From Candidatus Aenigmatarchaeota archaeon (GTDB taxonomy: Archaea > Aenigmatarchaeota > Aenigmatarchaeia > QMZP01): a DNA stretch of 64,000 bases. Location: the NCBI GenBank assembly GCA_016198585.1, contig JACQII010000005.1, positions 1 to 64,000 of the forward strand, given 5' to 3'. Shown piece after piece: positions 8,337 through 17,315 of this stretch (position 1 is its first letter; each line of letters begins with the position of its first letter). The translations under genes were made by a program, and so were the position numbers. Under the pieces are notes generated by a model, which was given only the letters and a program-made list of their open reading frames with translations, did not search any database and had not been told where the DNA came from.

Positions 8337-8340
8337 GCGC

Positions 8341-8661
8341 TCACTTCTTGACCTTCTTCTTGGCTTTGTCGTCGGCCGCGTCTTGGAGGGTGGTGAACTT
8401 CTTGACCACGGTCTCGAGGTTCTGGGCGATCTCCCACCCGTCGTCGGTCAGGATCACGCGCTTGATCCGGCCCTTCTTCTCGAACGAGACCATACCGAGC
8501 TTCTGGAAGACGTTCAGGATCTTGATCGTGTGGGAGTAGGTGCAGTCCGCTTCCTTCGCCAGGATCGTGGCGTAGACCCCGCCCTTCGCGGACTTGATCC
8601 CGGTGATGATGCGCACGGGCTTCTCGCGAAGAAAGAGGTCGCCGAGGATGGAATTGCCCAT
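8341..8661 (-). CDS. Small winged-helix DNA-binding regulator
   Basis: About 106 residues with a winged helix-turn-helix: helix region VYATILAKEADCTYSHTIKILNVF, then the wing KKGRIKRVILTDDGWEIA, then a Lys-rich tail. Similar in layout to archaeal MarR/ArsR-like single-domain regulators. ATG 8661 is preferred because TATTTAAG (8685-8693, minus strand) lies ~28 bases upstream; ATG 8670 and a start at 8706 are also in frame. It leads a two-gene operon with the membrane protein downstream, which may be linked to its signal. Confidence 0.8.
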   Translation of the reverse strand: MGNSILGDLFLREKPVRIITGIKSAKGGVYATILAKEADCTYSHTIKILNVFQKLGMVSFEKKGRIKRVILTDDGWEIAQNLETVVKKFTTLQDAADDKAKKKVKK

Positions 8662-8758
8662 ACAGTCCATTGTTTGAGCCGCGTGCTTAAATAGGTTCCG
8701 GCGCAAAAAGGATTTTATAACATATGTGTTTCTGCACAGCCGTCGCCTCCCCGGCTGG

Positions 8759-9784
8759 TCAGGCGCGCATCTCGATCACGAGGGCGACGAAGATCAGGGC
8801 GAACCCGCCGACGATCGAGAGGAAGAAGTTCAGCCCGGAGACGTCAGGGTTGATGATCAGCTCGGCCGCGTTGTAGATCACCCAGGCGATCGAGAACCCG
8901 AAGATCGTGAGGGCCAGCATCTTCTTCTTGGTCCGCTCCTCGTAGGCGATGCTCCTGCCCAGCATGACCACGGTCGCGGCAAGGTAGAACAGGAAGATCC
9001 CGCCTGAGGTGAAGCTGGCAATGGCCTCGAAGAGGCCGACCTGCCCGGTCGGCAGCAGCAAAACCCCATTGTACGCTCCCAGGATCAGGAAGACCACGCT
9101 CATGATGTACAGGAAGAACAGGAACCGCTTGTGCGCCAGGGTATGTTGCAGCTCCAGCGCGGCGGCCATCAGGTAGCGCTCGAACTTGAACCCCTTGATC
9201 AGGAGGTAGACCCCCAGCAGGCCGAGCACGATCCGGAAGCCCTCGATCCCGAAGATCCACAGGAGGATCAGCACGATCGCCGGGATGCCGAAGACGATGC
9301 GGGAGACCTTGGGGTTGTCCATGGATTCCTTGAGGAAATCCTTGATCTTGTAGTACCCGGACTCCAGTTCCTCGGACTGGCGGACCACGACCCGGCGGAC
9401 CGAGATGATCGGGACCCGCGACTGCACGATCGGCAGGATGTGCTCGTCCTCGGCGCCGTCGCTGACGAAGATCGCGCCCGTCGCCGGGAATTTCTTGAGG
9501 ATCCTGGCAAGCTGGTCGGCGATGATCTTGTCGCTCCGCAGCCCGACCTCCTCGTGGCCGGTCAGGACCGCGACCTCGGCCGTGTATTGCTTCTTCGCCT
9601 CCTCGTACATCTTCAATGCCTGGAAGATCGCGTTCGCGTCCGAATCTTCCGGGTCAGCGATGGCGAACGCGGTGGCTGCCTTGAGGACCGCCTCTCTCCC
9701 CACGATGGGCCCGCGGATGCCGGCCTTCGCGCCGATGTCGTCGTCGCGGTCGACCGACAGGACCAGGATCTTGTCTTTCGCCAT
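8759..9784 (-). CDS. DUF373 family membrane protein
   Basis: The 341-residue protein begins with a soluble domain (1-~150) containing LSVDRDDDIGAKAG, then GHEEVGLRSDKIIADQL, typical of archaeal DUF373. It continues into about five to six transmembrane helices (~165-335). Function unknown in the family; an archaea-specific protein as far as I know. Start ATG at 9784 directly precedes MAKDKILVLS. The frame continues far upstream without stops, but that part is antisense to the next gene. The shared promoter region with the divergent gene at 9851 contains AATAAATA at 9821-9828. Confidence 0.88.
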   Translation of the reverse strand: MAKDKILVLSVDRDDDIGAKAGIRGPIVGREAVLKAATAFAIADPEDSDANAIFQALKMYEEAKKQYTAEVAVLTGHEEVGLRSDKIIADQLARILKKFPATGAIFVSDGAEDEHILPIVQSRVPIISVRRVVVRQSEELESGYYKIKDFLKESMDNPKVSRIVFGIPAIVLILLWIFGIEGFRIVLGLLGVYLLIKGFKFERYLMAAALELQHTLAHKRFLFFLYIMSVVFLILGAYNGVLLLPTGQVGLFEAIASFTSGGIFLFYLAATVVMLGRSIAYEERTKKKMLALTIFGFSIAWVIYNAAELIINPDVSGLNFFLSIVGGFALIFVALVIEMRA

Positions 9785-9850
9785 ACTGACGCTGCCGCCT
9801 GGTTTTGGTTGGGGGATGGGAATAAATACCTTCTTCCACAAGGAAAAGCC

Positions 9851-10501
9851 ATGAGGACCGCCCTTCTCGCCGCGATCCTGGGTGGTTGCACTGTCCTCTC
9901 CCCGGCAGCGGGCCCGGTCCGGATGGTCCCTGGCGTGGGCAGCGTCTACCGTGCCTCGCAGGAGGAGGGTGAGCGCCAGCTTGCGGCCGGCCCCCTGGCG
10001 CTGGAGGACAAGTTCCTCTACGCCGACGGCCGCTGGGTGGACATCGGTTACGATGAGCAGGAGGACCGCATCACATCCCACCAGTGGCTCCGCGACCGCC
10101 TGGTCGACGCCGCGGAGGATGATACCATCCGCTTCTACCACCTGCATCCGCCCGACAAGGGAGGCGCTGTCTCGGGACCGTCCCTCGCCGACCTTGTTCA
10201 CCACGCAGCGCTGGAGCGCTCCTACCCCGACAAGCGGGTCATCTCCGCAGTCATCGGGCCGGGCGTCTGTTACATCTATGACACCTCTGACTGCTTCGAT
10301 CCAGCGCTGTTCCCTCCGGTAAGAACACCGAGCCCACCGACAGTGGGAGACCTCTACGCCTACGCGCTGCAGAAACACGTCAGCCCCTATGAGTGGGCGC
10401 CTGACGAGGAATGGTATGTGTTCTCCCTGGTGACACTCGGGATGGGCATCACAGTCGAGCGCGAGCGGATCGACCCCCCGGCAGCCGACGGGTCGCGGTA
10501 A
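9851..10501 (+). CDS. Secreted hypothetical protein (216 aa)
   Basis: A short N-terminal hydrophobic segment (LLAAILGGCTVLSPAAG) resembles a signal peptide or degenerate lipobox. The mature part is acidic and includes HQWLRDRLVDAAEDD and a cysteine pair around ICYIYDTSDCF. No family recognised. ATG 9851 follows the AATAAATA box by ~26 bases. Neighbouring genes are also envelope proteins. Confidence 0.65.
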   Translation: MRTALLAAILGGCTVLSPAAGPVRMVPGVGSVYRASQEEGERQLAAGPLALEDKFLYADGRWVDIGYDEQEDRITSHQWLRDRLVDAAEDDTIRFYHLHPPDKGGAVSGPSLADLVHHAALERSYPDKRVISAVIGPGVCYIYDTSDCFDPALFPPVRTPSPPTVGDLYAYALQKHVSPYEWAPDEEWYVFSLVTLGMGITVERERIDPPAADGSR

Positions 10502-10582
10502 TCTCGCGACCCGAGGACATCCGCCTCCCCAACTCGCCAGCCCATTTCCTCAAGGAAGGGGATTCTTTTCACTTGAAAACCC

Positions 10583-11236
10583 TCACTTGAAAAACTGGAT
10601 CAGTTGTTCTCCCAGTTTTTCTTTTCCATGGGGAGAAAGGTGGCACCCATCCTTACTCGTATCGTCGAGTGTCATGGGTCCCAGAAAGGGACCGGGATGC
10701 ACGTCCTGGTTCTGGGATACCAGTTCCTCAACCAACTCTTTACCCTTCTCTATCCCACTCACTCCTGTGATGGAACACTCCGCATCCGCATATTCGGGAA
10801 GCGAATTGATGTAGATACTGACTCCCGGGATTCGTTCGCGAAGCGCGTTAATGATGGTCATCCCATCCTCATACGTGGGAGAATCCCCCTTCGGGATGCA
10901 CAATTCCCACCACACTATCTTCGTGTCTGGCGATTCCTGTACATGCGTATCAAATACGGCCCAATACGGATTGGTAGACTCCGGTTCCTCCACCCACCGA
11001 TTCACAGATCCTCCATTGTATCCTGGATCGGGTTCCCAAAAACGCGTGCCACCCCAGTCATGATATCCCTGAATCGTTTGGACGGTGTTGGAGCAACCGA
11101 CATAGCCGATGGGACCATCCAGATCCTCTCCTTGCAGATTTCCGGGAAGAGGAATCGGCGCATCAGTATTCTGATTCGATACGCATCCACTCCAAAGAAG
11201 AAGAGATAATGCGAGTATAACGGGGGACTTTTTCAT
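10583..11236 (-). CDS. Lipoprotein, possible SGNH-hydrolase-like
   Basis: Clear lipoprotein signal: MKKSP, hydrophobic core, then WSGC at ~residue 17. The 217-residue protein has IGYVGCSNT near residue 45, in the position of the SGNH block I (usually GDSN), and C-terminal DGCHLSPHGKEKL resembling block V (D..H). Cys before Ser and lack of the classic Asp make the hydrolase assignment tentative. TATA box GTTTAAA at ~11257-11264 (minus strand) is 25 bases upstream. The gene is noticeably richer in A+T than its neighbours. Confidence 0.6.
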   Translation of the reverse strand: MKKSPVILALSLLLWSGCVSNQNTDAPIPLPGNLQGEDLDGPIGYVGCSNTVQTIQGYHDWGGTRFWEPDPGYNGGSVNRWVEEPESTNPYWAVFDTHVQESPDTKIVWWELCIPKGDSPTYEDGMTIINALRERIPGVSIYINSLPEYADAECSITGVSGIEKGKELVEELVSQNQDVHPGPFLGPMTLDDTSKDGCHLSPHGKEKLGEQLIQFFK

Positions 11237-11378
11237 TGTATACACTACCGTTCCGCTGTTTAAATGCAGAATTCGACCGGTCTCGTGGCCGGCAGTGAGG
11301 TATGAGGTCCCCACCCCCTCGCGCCGGGGGATCTCTGAGCGTTTTGGGGTTTTTAAAACTCCGCGCCCATAAGGGCAC

Positions 11379-12380
11379 ATGGAGTCGCTGGACGACCTGA
11401 TCGGCGTGATGAGCGCCCAGAGTGGCAAGCCAAAGGCCGAGATCACTTCTCTCGTCGAGCAGAAGCGGGACGAGCTCTCCGGCCTGGTGTCCGAAGAGGG
11501 AGCAGCGTACATCGTGGCCCGTGAACTGGGGGTATCCCTCCTGAAGGAGTCGCGCCGCCAGATGAAAGCCAAGAACCTCGTCGCCGGCATGCAATCTGTT
11601 GAGTATACGGGCCGCATCGTCTCCCTGCCCGAGGTCCGCGAGTTCGAGCGCGAAGGCAAGAAGGGCCGCGTGCTCGGCCTGATCCTCGGCGACGAGACCG
11701 GTATCATCCGGATGCCGCTGTGGAACCAGGAAATCGACGCCGTAGCCAAGCTCGGCCTCAAGGAGGGCGACGTCGTCGCCGTGACCGGAGGTTGGGTCAA
11801 GGCCGACAACCGCGGTTCCCCCGAACTGCGCCTGGGCCGGGGGAAGCTCGAGCCCAGCAGCGCGAAGGTCAGCGCCCCACCCGCGGGCCGACAGCTCGGC
11901 GAGGCGGCGCGCAAGGCCGTGCAGGACCTCAAGGAAGGCGACATCGCCGAAATCCGCGCCTGCTTGGTCCAGGTCTTCCGCAAGGACCCCTTCTATGCGG
12001 TCTGCCCGACGTGCGGTTCCCGGACCGAGACCGATGCTGACGACGTGACCAAGTGCAAGGATCATGGCGAGGTCAAGCCGGCCTACCAGGTCGTGCTCTC
12101 CGGCGTCCTCGACGACGGGACCGGCAGCATCCGGGCAGTCTTCTTCCGCGAGCTCGCCGAGAAGGTCTTCGGCGACACCGTCAAGGGCCTCCGGGCAAAG
12201 AAGGGCAAGGACCCCTTGTCGGTCTACGACAAATACCCGATCCTGGGCCGCGACCTGGTCATCCGCGGCCGGATCAAGAAGAACGACTTCACCCAGAACC
12301 TCGAGCTGGTGGCCAGCGACGTCCAGGCTGTGGACGTGCGCAAGGAAGCCGACCTCCTCCTGAAGCAGCTCGGCGTGTGA
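11379..12380 (+). CDS. rpa: Single-strand DNA-binding protein, RPA type (OB folds plus zinc finger)
   Basis: Binds single-stranded DNA during replication and repair. The 333 residues include a helical N-terminal part (1-65), an OB-fold around 70-150 (YTGRIVSLPEVREFER.., GDVVAVTGGWVK), and a second OB-fold from ~185 interrupted by a zinc finger (CPTCG near 212, then a later Cys and His in CKDHG). TATA box TTTTTAAAAC lies just upstream at ~11350-11358. It is next to radA, consistent with shared roles in strand exchange, although radA has its own promoter. Confidence 0.85.
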   Translation: MESLDDLIGVMSAQSGKPKAEITSLVEQKRDELSGLVSEEGAAYIVARELGVSLLKESRRQMKAKNLVAGMQSVEYTGRIVSLPEVREFEREGKKGRVLGLILGDETGIIRMPLWNQEIDAVAKLGLKEGDVVAVTGGWVKADNRGSPELRLGRGKLEPSSAKVSAPPAGRQLGEAARKAVQDLKEGDIAEIRACLVQVFRKDPFYAVCPTCGSRTETDADDVTKCKDHGEVKPAYQVVLSGVLDDGTGSIRAVFFRELAEKVFGDTVKGLRAKKGKDPLSVYDKYPILGRDLVIRGRIKKNDFTQNLELVASDVQAVDVRKEADLLLKQLGV

Positions 12381-12427
12381 GCTGCGGTGTCGGCGTAGCG
12401 GCCCTCGCGGCACGCTGCCCTCCGAAG

Positions 12428-12435
12428 GTTTAAAT
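12428..12435 (+). promoter_or_regulatory. TATA box for the mini-ORF/radA transcript
   Basis: GTTTAAAT centred ~26 bases before ATG 12458, the same spacing as other leaderless genes. It is ~105 bases before the radA start, so the radA message should carry the mini-ORF as its 5' end. Confidence 0.6.
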
Positions 12436-12457
12436 TCCTGCAGTCCAAGGGACTGGC

Positions 12458-12550
12458 ATGAAGATGGATCTGCTCGTCAAGCGGTTCGGCGTCCAGGTCA
12501 TGGACCTGAGCGATCCCGAGTTCTGGATCGAAGGGGATGTCGGTGGCTGA
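12458..12550 (+). CDS. 30-residue leader ORF overlapping radA
   Basis: Frame starts [17 protein letters not shown] and ends at TGA 12548-12550, 14 bases inside radA, which starts at 12537. The TATA box at 12428-12435 fits a leaderless start exactly here rather than at radA. Ribosomes ending at 12550 would be close to the radA start, so this could couple or tune RadA translation. The peptide has a protein-like composition but I know no family. It may be a regulatory leader rather than a functional peptide. Confidence 0.5.
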   Translation: MKMDLLVKRFGVQVMDLSDPEFWIEGDVGG

Positions 12551-14708
12551 CAAGATCGAAGACCTGCCAGGCGTCGGGGAGAAGACCGCGGAGAAGCTGA
12601 TCGAGGTCGGCTACACTGACTTCATGTCGATCGCGGCCTCGTCAGCGGGGGAGCTGATGACCGCGGCCGGCCTGGGCGAGGAGACCGCGAGCAAGATCAT
12701 CGAGGCCGCGCGCCAGAAGCTGAACATGGGTTTCGAGACCGCGACCGAGGTCATGAAGCGCCGAGAGAAGATCGGCAAGATCACTACCGGCAGCAAGACC
12801 CTCGACGCCCTGCTCGGCGGCGGGATCGAAAGCCAGGCCATCACGGAGGCATTTGGCGCCTTCGGCTGCCTGACCGGAAACGCGAAGATCACCCTCGCGA
12901 ATGGGCAGATGGTGCCCATCGGTTCATTTGGTAGGGGATTGCAACCCGGAATATACCCGGTCTCCATTCCTCTCTTGAGCGTCTCCGGCAACTCGCTGCT
13001 CCAGGCCACCGCGACCAACCTCCACGTGTACGCGTGTGACGCTGTCCTGGATGTGGTCCTGCACAATGGCATGCACCTTTCTGTCACGCCCAACCACCCG
13101 CTCATGACCCAGGACGGGTGGAAGGAGGCAGGCAAGCTCCTCCAGACGGACAGCCTGAAAATCGTGCATGATCAGGCATTCCCGCAGGAATATGTTCCTT
13201 TGCAGACCGAGGTCGCCGTCAACAGGTTCGCAGCCAACACCAAAAGAATTCTTCTTCCCGAGAAGCTCACCCCCGAACTAGCTGAGATCATTGGCTACGT
13301 CCTTGCCGAAGGGTGGACAGAAAAGACGCGACCCCATCTGCGTGTCTCAAGGGTGTGTTTTACGAACACGAACAGCGCGCTCCGGGACCGATTCAGAGAC
13401 CGGGTTGCCGAAGTCTTCCATGAGGAAGTGAATATCCGGTACGAACGTCCCGACATTATTGCACTGTCCATCGATTCGGTTTTTGTGGGAGCCTTCCTGT
13501 CGCAATTTGCTGGCCTGTATGGACGAGCCAAGGAGAAATATGTCCCCGAACAATTCTTCCGCTCCCCCAAGGAAGTGATCGTGAGCTTCCTCGCTGCGTT
13601 CTACGACGGGGAAGGTCACGTCAAGGTGGATGTGGAGAAAGAGCGAGAGAAGATTGTCCGATGGACCAATAAAGACGGTCAGACGCACGCGAAAGGGTAC
13701 CAACTCGCCAGCTTTGCCCACGATGTTGACCTCCGAAGCGCCAGCAAGAAGCTGCTGGAAGGGGTGCAAGTCCTCCTGACGAAGCTGGGTATCCACAGCT
13801 GGATGAGCCAGGACACGACCAAGAGAGACGGCAAGGAATTCCTGGCCTACAAGCTCCACATCAGCAACCAGCACGACATCTCGTCTTTCTACCACCAGGT
13901 CGGTGTGCACACGCTGCGGCTGAGGGAGAGGATTGAGAAGTGTCTCGAAAGCTACAAGCGCGTGAGCGCCCGACCAACGGACATGGTCCCGCTTTCGTCG
14001 CTCACGTGGACGCCAACGCCAGATGGCAAGGTCTACGACCTAGAGGTTCCCGAGTTCCACAACTTCCTGGCTGACAACATCCTTTCCCACAACTCCGGGA
14101 AGAGCCAGCTCGCCCACCAGCTTGCGGTGACTGTCCAGCTTCCCAGAGAGAAAGGTGGCATGGCAGGGAAGGCATTGTTCATTGACACAGAGCAAACTTT
14201 CCGCCCCGAACGTATCCGCGACATGGCAAAAGGCCTGGGCCTCGATCCAATCAAGACACTCGAGAACATCTACGCGGCTCGCGCCTACAATTCCGACCAC
14301 CAGGTCGTGCTCTCGGAGAAGGCCGAGGACGTCATCAAGAACAACAACGTCAAGATCATGATCGTCGACTCGCTGACCGCGGCCTTCAGGTCGGACTACA
14401 CCGGCCGCGGAACCCTCGCGAACCGGCAGCAGAAACTCAACCGCCACCTCCACCAGCTCCAGCACCTCGCGGACGTCTACAACATCGCCATCTACGTCAC
14501 GAACCAGGTGATGGCCCGGCCAGACGTCCTGTTCGGCGATCCGACTGCACCGATCGGCGGCCACATCGTCGGCCACCAGGCCACCTTCCGCCTCTACCTC
14601 CGCCGCTCCAAGGGCGAGAAGCGCATCGCCAAGCTCATCGACTCCCCCTCCATGCCCGACAGCGAGACCATCTTCACGGTCAGCACCGACGGCATCAGGG
14701 ACGAATAA
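12537..14708 (+). CDS. radA: DNA repair/recombination recombinase RadA, intein-containing precursor
   Basis: RadA polymerises on single-stranded DNA and catalyses homologous pairing. The 723-residue precursor has an N-terminal helix-hairpin-helix domain ([13 protein letters not shown], residues 9-21). The ATPase core is interrupted inside the Walker A motif: ..AFGAFG, then the intein (111-519), then SGKSQ. Walker B is VKIMIVDSL, and the L2/C-terminal segment [19 protein letters not shown] is conserved. Splicing would yield a 314-residue RadA, a normal length. The precursor cannot bind ATP, so splicing is essential for activity. Start overlaps the upstream mini-ORF. Confidence 0.95.
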   Translation: MSVADKIEDLPGVGEKTAEKLIEVGYTDFMSIAASSAGELMTAAGLGEETASKIIEAARQKLNMGFETATEVMKRREKIGKITTGSKTLDALLGGGIESQAITEAFGAFGCLTGNAKITLANGQMVPIGSFGRGLQPGIYPVSIPLLSVSGNSLLQATATNLHVYACDAVLDVVLHNGMHLSVTPNHPLMTQDGWKEAGKLLQTDSLKIVHDQAFPQEYVPLQTEVAVNRFAANTKRILLPEKLTPELAEIIGYVLAEGWTEKTRPHLRVSRVCFTNTNSALRDRFRDRVAEVFHEEVNIRYERPDIIALSIDSVFVGAFLSQFAGLYGRAKEKYVPEQFFRSPKEVIVSFLAAFYDGEGHVKVDVEKEREKIVRWTNKDGQTHAKGYQLASFAHDVDLRSASKKLLEGVQVLLTKLGIHSWMSQDTTKRDGKEFLAYKLHISNQHDISSFYHQVGVHTLRLRERIEKCLESYKRVSARPTDMVPLSSLTWTPTPDGKVYDLEVPEFHNFLADNILSHNSGKSQLAHQLAVTVQLPREKGGMAGKALFIDTEQTFRPERIRDMAKGLGLDPIKTLENIYAARAYNSDHQVVLSEKAEDVIKNNNVKIMIVDSLTAAFRSDYTGRGTLANRQQKLNRHLHQLQHLADVYNIAIYVTNQVMARPDVLFGDPTAPIGGHIVGHQATFRLYLRRSKGEKRIAKLIDSPSMPDSETIFTVSTDGIRDE
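12867..14093 (+). mobile_element. RadA intein with LAGLIDADG homing endonuclease
   Basis: A 409-residue in-frame insertion. It begins with Cys ([10 protein letters not shown], splicing block A), has block B-like [13 protein letters not shown] (TxxH), two dodecapeptide endonuclease motifs (IIGYVLAEG and [10 protein letters not shown]), and ends with [10 protein letters not shown] followed by Ser+1. All residues expected for standard protein splicing (Cys1, His-Asn end, Ser+1) are present, and both LAGLIDADG motifs keep acidic residues, so the endonuclease may be active. Base composition is somewhat lower in GC than the flanking exteins. Confidence 0.93.
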
Positions 14709-14714
14709 CAGAAT

Positions 14715-15383
14715 ATGCATAAACAATACAGTGATCACCTGACAATCGAAGAGGCCGCCAAAGGAATACAGGCGGCGATCGCTAATGCGTCTTCATTGCT
14801 CAGGGACGCTCAGATTCTGTTCGATTCACAGAGGTATGAGCGTGCCTGTGCTCTTGCGATCTTGGCCATTGAGGAGACAGGTAAACCCGCTATTCTTAGG
14901 GCTCTCCTTTTGGAGAAAGACTCTTCGCAAATCAGGAAGGAATGGAAAAACTATAGATCTCACACAAAAAAGAATGTGCACTATATTCTACCAACCCTTG
15001 TTTCCCAAGGAGCAAGGCATCTAGAAGACTTTCGTGCAATCTTCGATAAGCATAGCGATCACGCCTCAACACTAGAGTATCTCAAACAACTTGCCCTCTA
15101 TACTGACTCCTTAGGTGAGTGTCAATGGAGTGAACCTGCTAAAGTAGTAGACAGGGATCTTTCAAAGAAAGTCCTTAATATTGCAAAACTATTGGTTAGC
15201 AAGGACCATGCAATGACATCGGAACTTGAGTTAGAGTTGTGGGTTAAGCACCTGAAACCTGTCTGGAAAAAGGACATGGTTCAGATGAAACAGGCACTAG
15301 CTAACTGTTATCAAGAAGCTGAGGATAAGAAAGTTCTTCAAGGGAACCAGAAAGCCTCCGACATGATAGATTTCTTGTTCTGA
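14715..15383 (+). CDS. AbiV-family abortive infection protein
   Basis: The 222-residue all-helical protein shows the AbiV/HEPN-like signature: ANASSLLRDAQILF, then RYERACALAILAIEETGK, the most diagnostic segment. AbiV of lactococci blocks phage translation and leads to abortive infection; that function here is inference from family. It starts 6 bases after radA, yet its sequence is strikingly A+T-rich (AGA, ATA and TTA codons) compared with the surrounding genes, a sign of recent transfer. No partner gene is adjacent, in line with AbiV acting alone. Confidence 0.78.
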   Translation: MHKQYSDHLTIEEAAKGIQAAIANASSLLRDAQILFDSQRYERACALAILAIEETGKPAILRALLLEKDSSQIRKEWKNYRSHTKKNVHYILPTLVSQGARHLEDFRAIFDKHSDHASTLEYLKQLALYTDSLGECQWSEPAKVVDRDLSKKVLNIAKLLVSKDHAMTSELELELWVKHLKPVWKKDMVQMKQALANCYQEAEDKKVLQGNQKASDMIDFLF

Positions 15384-15509
15384 TAGACGATAACGCCTCT
15401 TCGGTAGTTCTCATATCTGATCAACTTTGCTTCGTTCTCCACAAACTTCCGGCCCTGCCGGCACGCTCCTTCCGTCCGGGTTATATCCTTGCGTCCCCAG
15501 GAGAAGGGG

Positions 15510-16649
15510 ATGAACACCGCGGAGAAGATCGCGATCCTGGGGAGCGGGTGCAAGTTCGACGCCTGCTCCTGCTACCCGGCGATGCGCCAGGAGAAGAGCG
15601 ACGACCGGATCGGTGACGGGATCGGCTGCTCCATCACGCATTCCGCGACGCCGGACGGGAAACCCGTCTCCCTCTTCAAGGTCCTCTACAGCAACGCCTG
15701 CATCTTCGACTGCAAATACTGCCCCAGCCGCAGCGGCTGCTCGATCAAGAAGACCATGTTCAATGACAGCGAGCTCGCCGGGGCGTTCATGAAACTCTAC
15801 GTGCAGAACTACGTCGAAGGCCTCTTCCTCAGCTCTGGGGTCATCCGCGACGCGGACTTCACCATGGAGAAGATGCTTTCTTCCGTGCGGATGCTCCGAG
15901 AGAAATTCAAGTACCGGGGATACGTCCACTTGAAGGTCATGCCTGGGGCGAGCAGGGAGCTGGTCAAGCAGGCTGCGGAGGTCGCAGACCGATTGAGCAT
16001 CAATGTCGAAGCCCCCAGCCAGTCCCGGCTCGCCGAACTCTCCGACCTGAAGGACCTCAAGATCGATGTCCTGCGGAGGCAGCGGTGGATGGCCCGCGAG
16101 GGCGTCCGGGCTGGCCATTCTACCCAGTTCGTCGTCGGCGGCGCGGGGGAATCGGACCAGGAAATTCTGAAGATGGCCGACTGGGAGTATCGGGAGGTCG
16201 GCCTGCAGAAGGCCTACTACTCCGCGTTCACCCCGGTCTGCTCCACTCCTCTCCAGGGGCGGCCGCAAGTCCCGGTCGCGCGGGAAGTCTCCCTGTACCG
16301 GGCCGACTTCCTGCTCCGGTCCTACAAAGTCCCGCTCCGTGAACTCCAGGGAGTCTTCACCGAGGACGGTATGCTCCCTCTCGGGGATCCCAAGGTCCAC
16401 CTAGCTCGGGCCCGGTTCGACGGACCGGTCGATATCAACGAGGCCAGCCGCGAAGACCTCCTCCGCATCCCGGGGATCGGCCACGTCTCGGCGGCCAGGC
16501 TCCTCCAGATGCGCGCCTCGGAGCCAGTCACGAGCTTCGAGCAGCTCCACCACATGGGCATCGTGCTCAAGCGCGCCCGGCCGTTCCTCAAGGTCAACGG
16601 CCATGCCCAGGCGACCCTCGCCCAGTTCGGAGGGGAGGAACATGCCTGA
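15510..16649 (+). CDS. Radical SAM protein of putative DNA modification/repair system (TIGR03916-like)
   Basis: The CxxxCxxC-type cluster site is in CIFDCKYCPSRSGC (residues ~64-77), with further cysteines near the N-terminus (CKFDACSCYP). The C-terminal ~70 residues hold a helix-hairpin-helix DNA-binding motif (INEASREDLLRIPGIGHVSAARLL, residues ~308-331). This matches the putative DNA modification/repair radical SAM family that is nearly always paired with the DUF4130 protein, as here. ATG 15510 is ~27 bases after GTTATATCC; a start 7 codons upstream is unlikely. Substrate unknown. Confidence 0.85.
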   Translation: MNTAEKIAILGSGCKFDACSCYPAMRQEKSDDRIGDGIGCSITHSATPDGKPVSLFKVLYSNACIFDCKYCPSRSGCSIKKTMFNDSELAGAFMKLYVQNYVEGLFLSSGVIRDADFTMEKMLSSVRMLREKFKYRGYVHLKVMPGASRELVKQAAEVADRLSINVEAPSQSRLAELSDLKDLKIDVLRRQRWMAREGVRAGHSTQFVVGGAGESDQEILKMADWEYREVGLQKAYYSAFTPVCSTPLQGRPQVPVAREVSLYRADFLLRSYKVPLRELQGVFTEDGMLPLGDPKVHLARARFDGPVDINEASREDLLRIPGIGHVSAARLLQMRASEPVTSFEQLHHMGIVLKRARPFLKVNGHAQATLAQFGGEEHA

Positions 16650-17295
16650 GCAACGCAAGAAGTCCGGTGTCATCCTGCCGGGGATCGAGCACCAGGTCCG
16701 GACCGCCCGGAGGCACGCGGACTTCCAGGAGAACCTCGCGCAGGCCGTCCTCCACCAGCACGCGGGAGCGGCCCGCGTGCAGGCCACCCGCGAGTCCAGG
16801 AAGCTCTACAACCTCTGCAGCCAGGTCCAGGCCGAGCACATGCGGCTCACCTGCTACCTGCGGCTCGCCATCAACCCGCACGGGATCCTCCACGCCTCGC
16901 ACACCCCGCGCCACCGGATCGAGGACCTCCTCGTCCGGCACTTCCTCTACCGCTTTCCCCGCTACACCATCGTCCTCGCCAGCGCGCGCGGGACCTTCAT
17001 CGGCTGGGACCGCCAGATCGCCCGGTCCGACCAGCCGCTAGAGACCGTGCTCGCCCGGCTCGAGCAGTCCCAGCCCGTTGATCCGCTGCTGCAGGAGCTC
17101 AAGGCGACGGATGATGGAATCTGGGAGGCCTTCTACCGCAGTCAGTACGTGAAGGAGAAAGAGAATCCGCAGCTGTTCCGCAGGAACGTGCCCAGGGAGT
17201 TCCTCAAGACCGACGCATTCGCCGTGGAGCGGAAACTGGGCAGGCGCGCGAAAGGGCTAGAATCATTCTTCTGGAAACGTGAAGTGCAAGAATAG
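16642..17295 (+). CDS. DUF4130/TIGR03915-family DNA metabolism protein
   Basis: The 217-residue partner of the upstream radical SAM protein. Its ATG overlaps the upstream stop by 8 bases, after GGAGGAAC that can act as a ribosome binding site. Family-like features include the C-terminal FYRSQYVKEKENPQLFRRNVPREF-type segment and DAFAVERKL. In other genomes this family is linked to or fused with uracil-DNA-glycosylase-like domains; no such domain is seen here. Predicted to act with the radical SAM enzyme on damaged or modified nucleobases (inference). Confidence 0.8.
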   Translation: MPEQRKKSGVILPGIEHQVRTARRHADFQENLAQAVLHQHAGAARVQATRESRKLYNLCSQVQAEHMRLTCYLRLAINPHGILHASHTPRHRIEDLLVRHFLYRFPRYTIVLASARGTFIGWDRQIARSDQPLETVLARLEQSQPVDPLLQELKATDDGIWEAFYRSQYVKEKENPQLFRRNVPREFLKTDAFAVERKLGRRAKGLESFFWKREVQE

Positions 17296-17315
17296 CGATG
17301 GGAGACGTGGAGATA

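Noticed and set aside
10583-11983. Minus-strand frame suggesting a larger lipoprotein
   Set aside because: The upstream part is antisense to the RPA gene; a lipobox follows directly after ATG 11236, which fixes the start.
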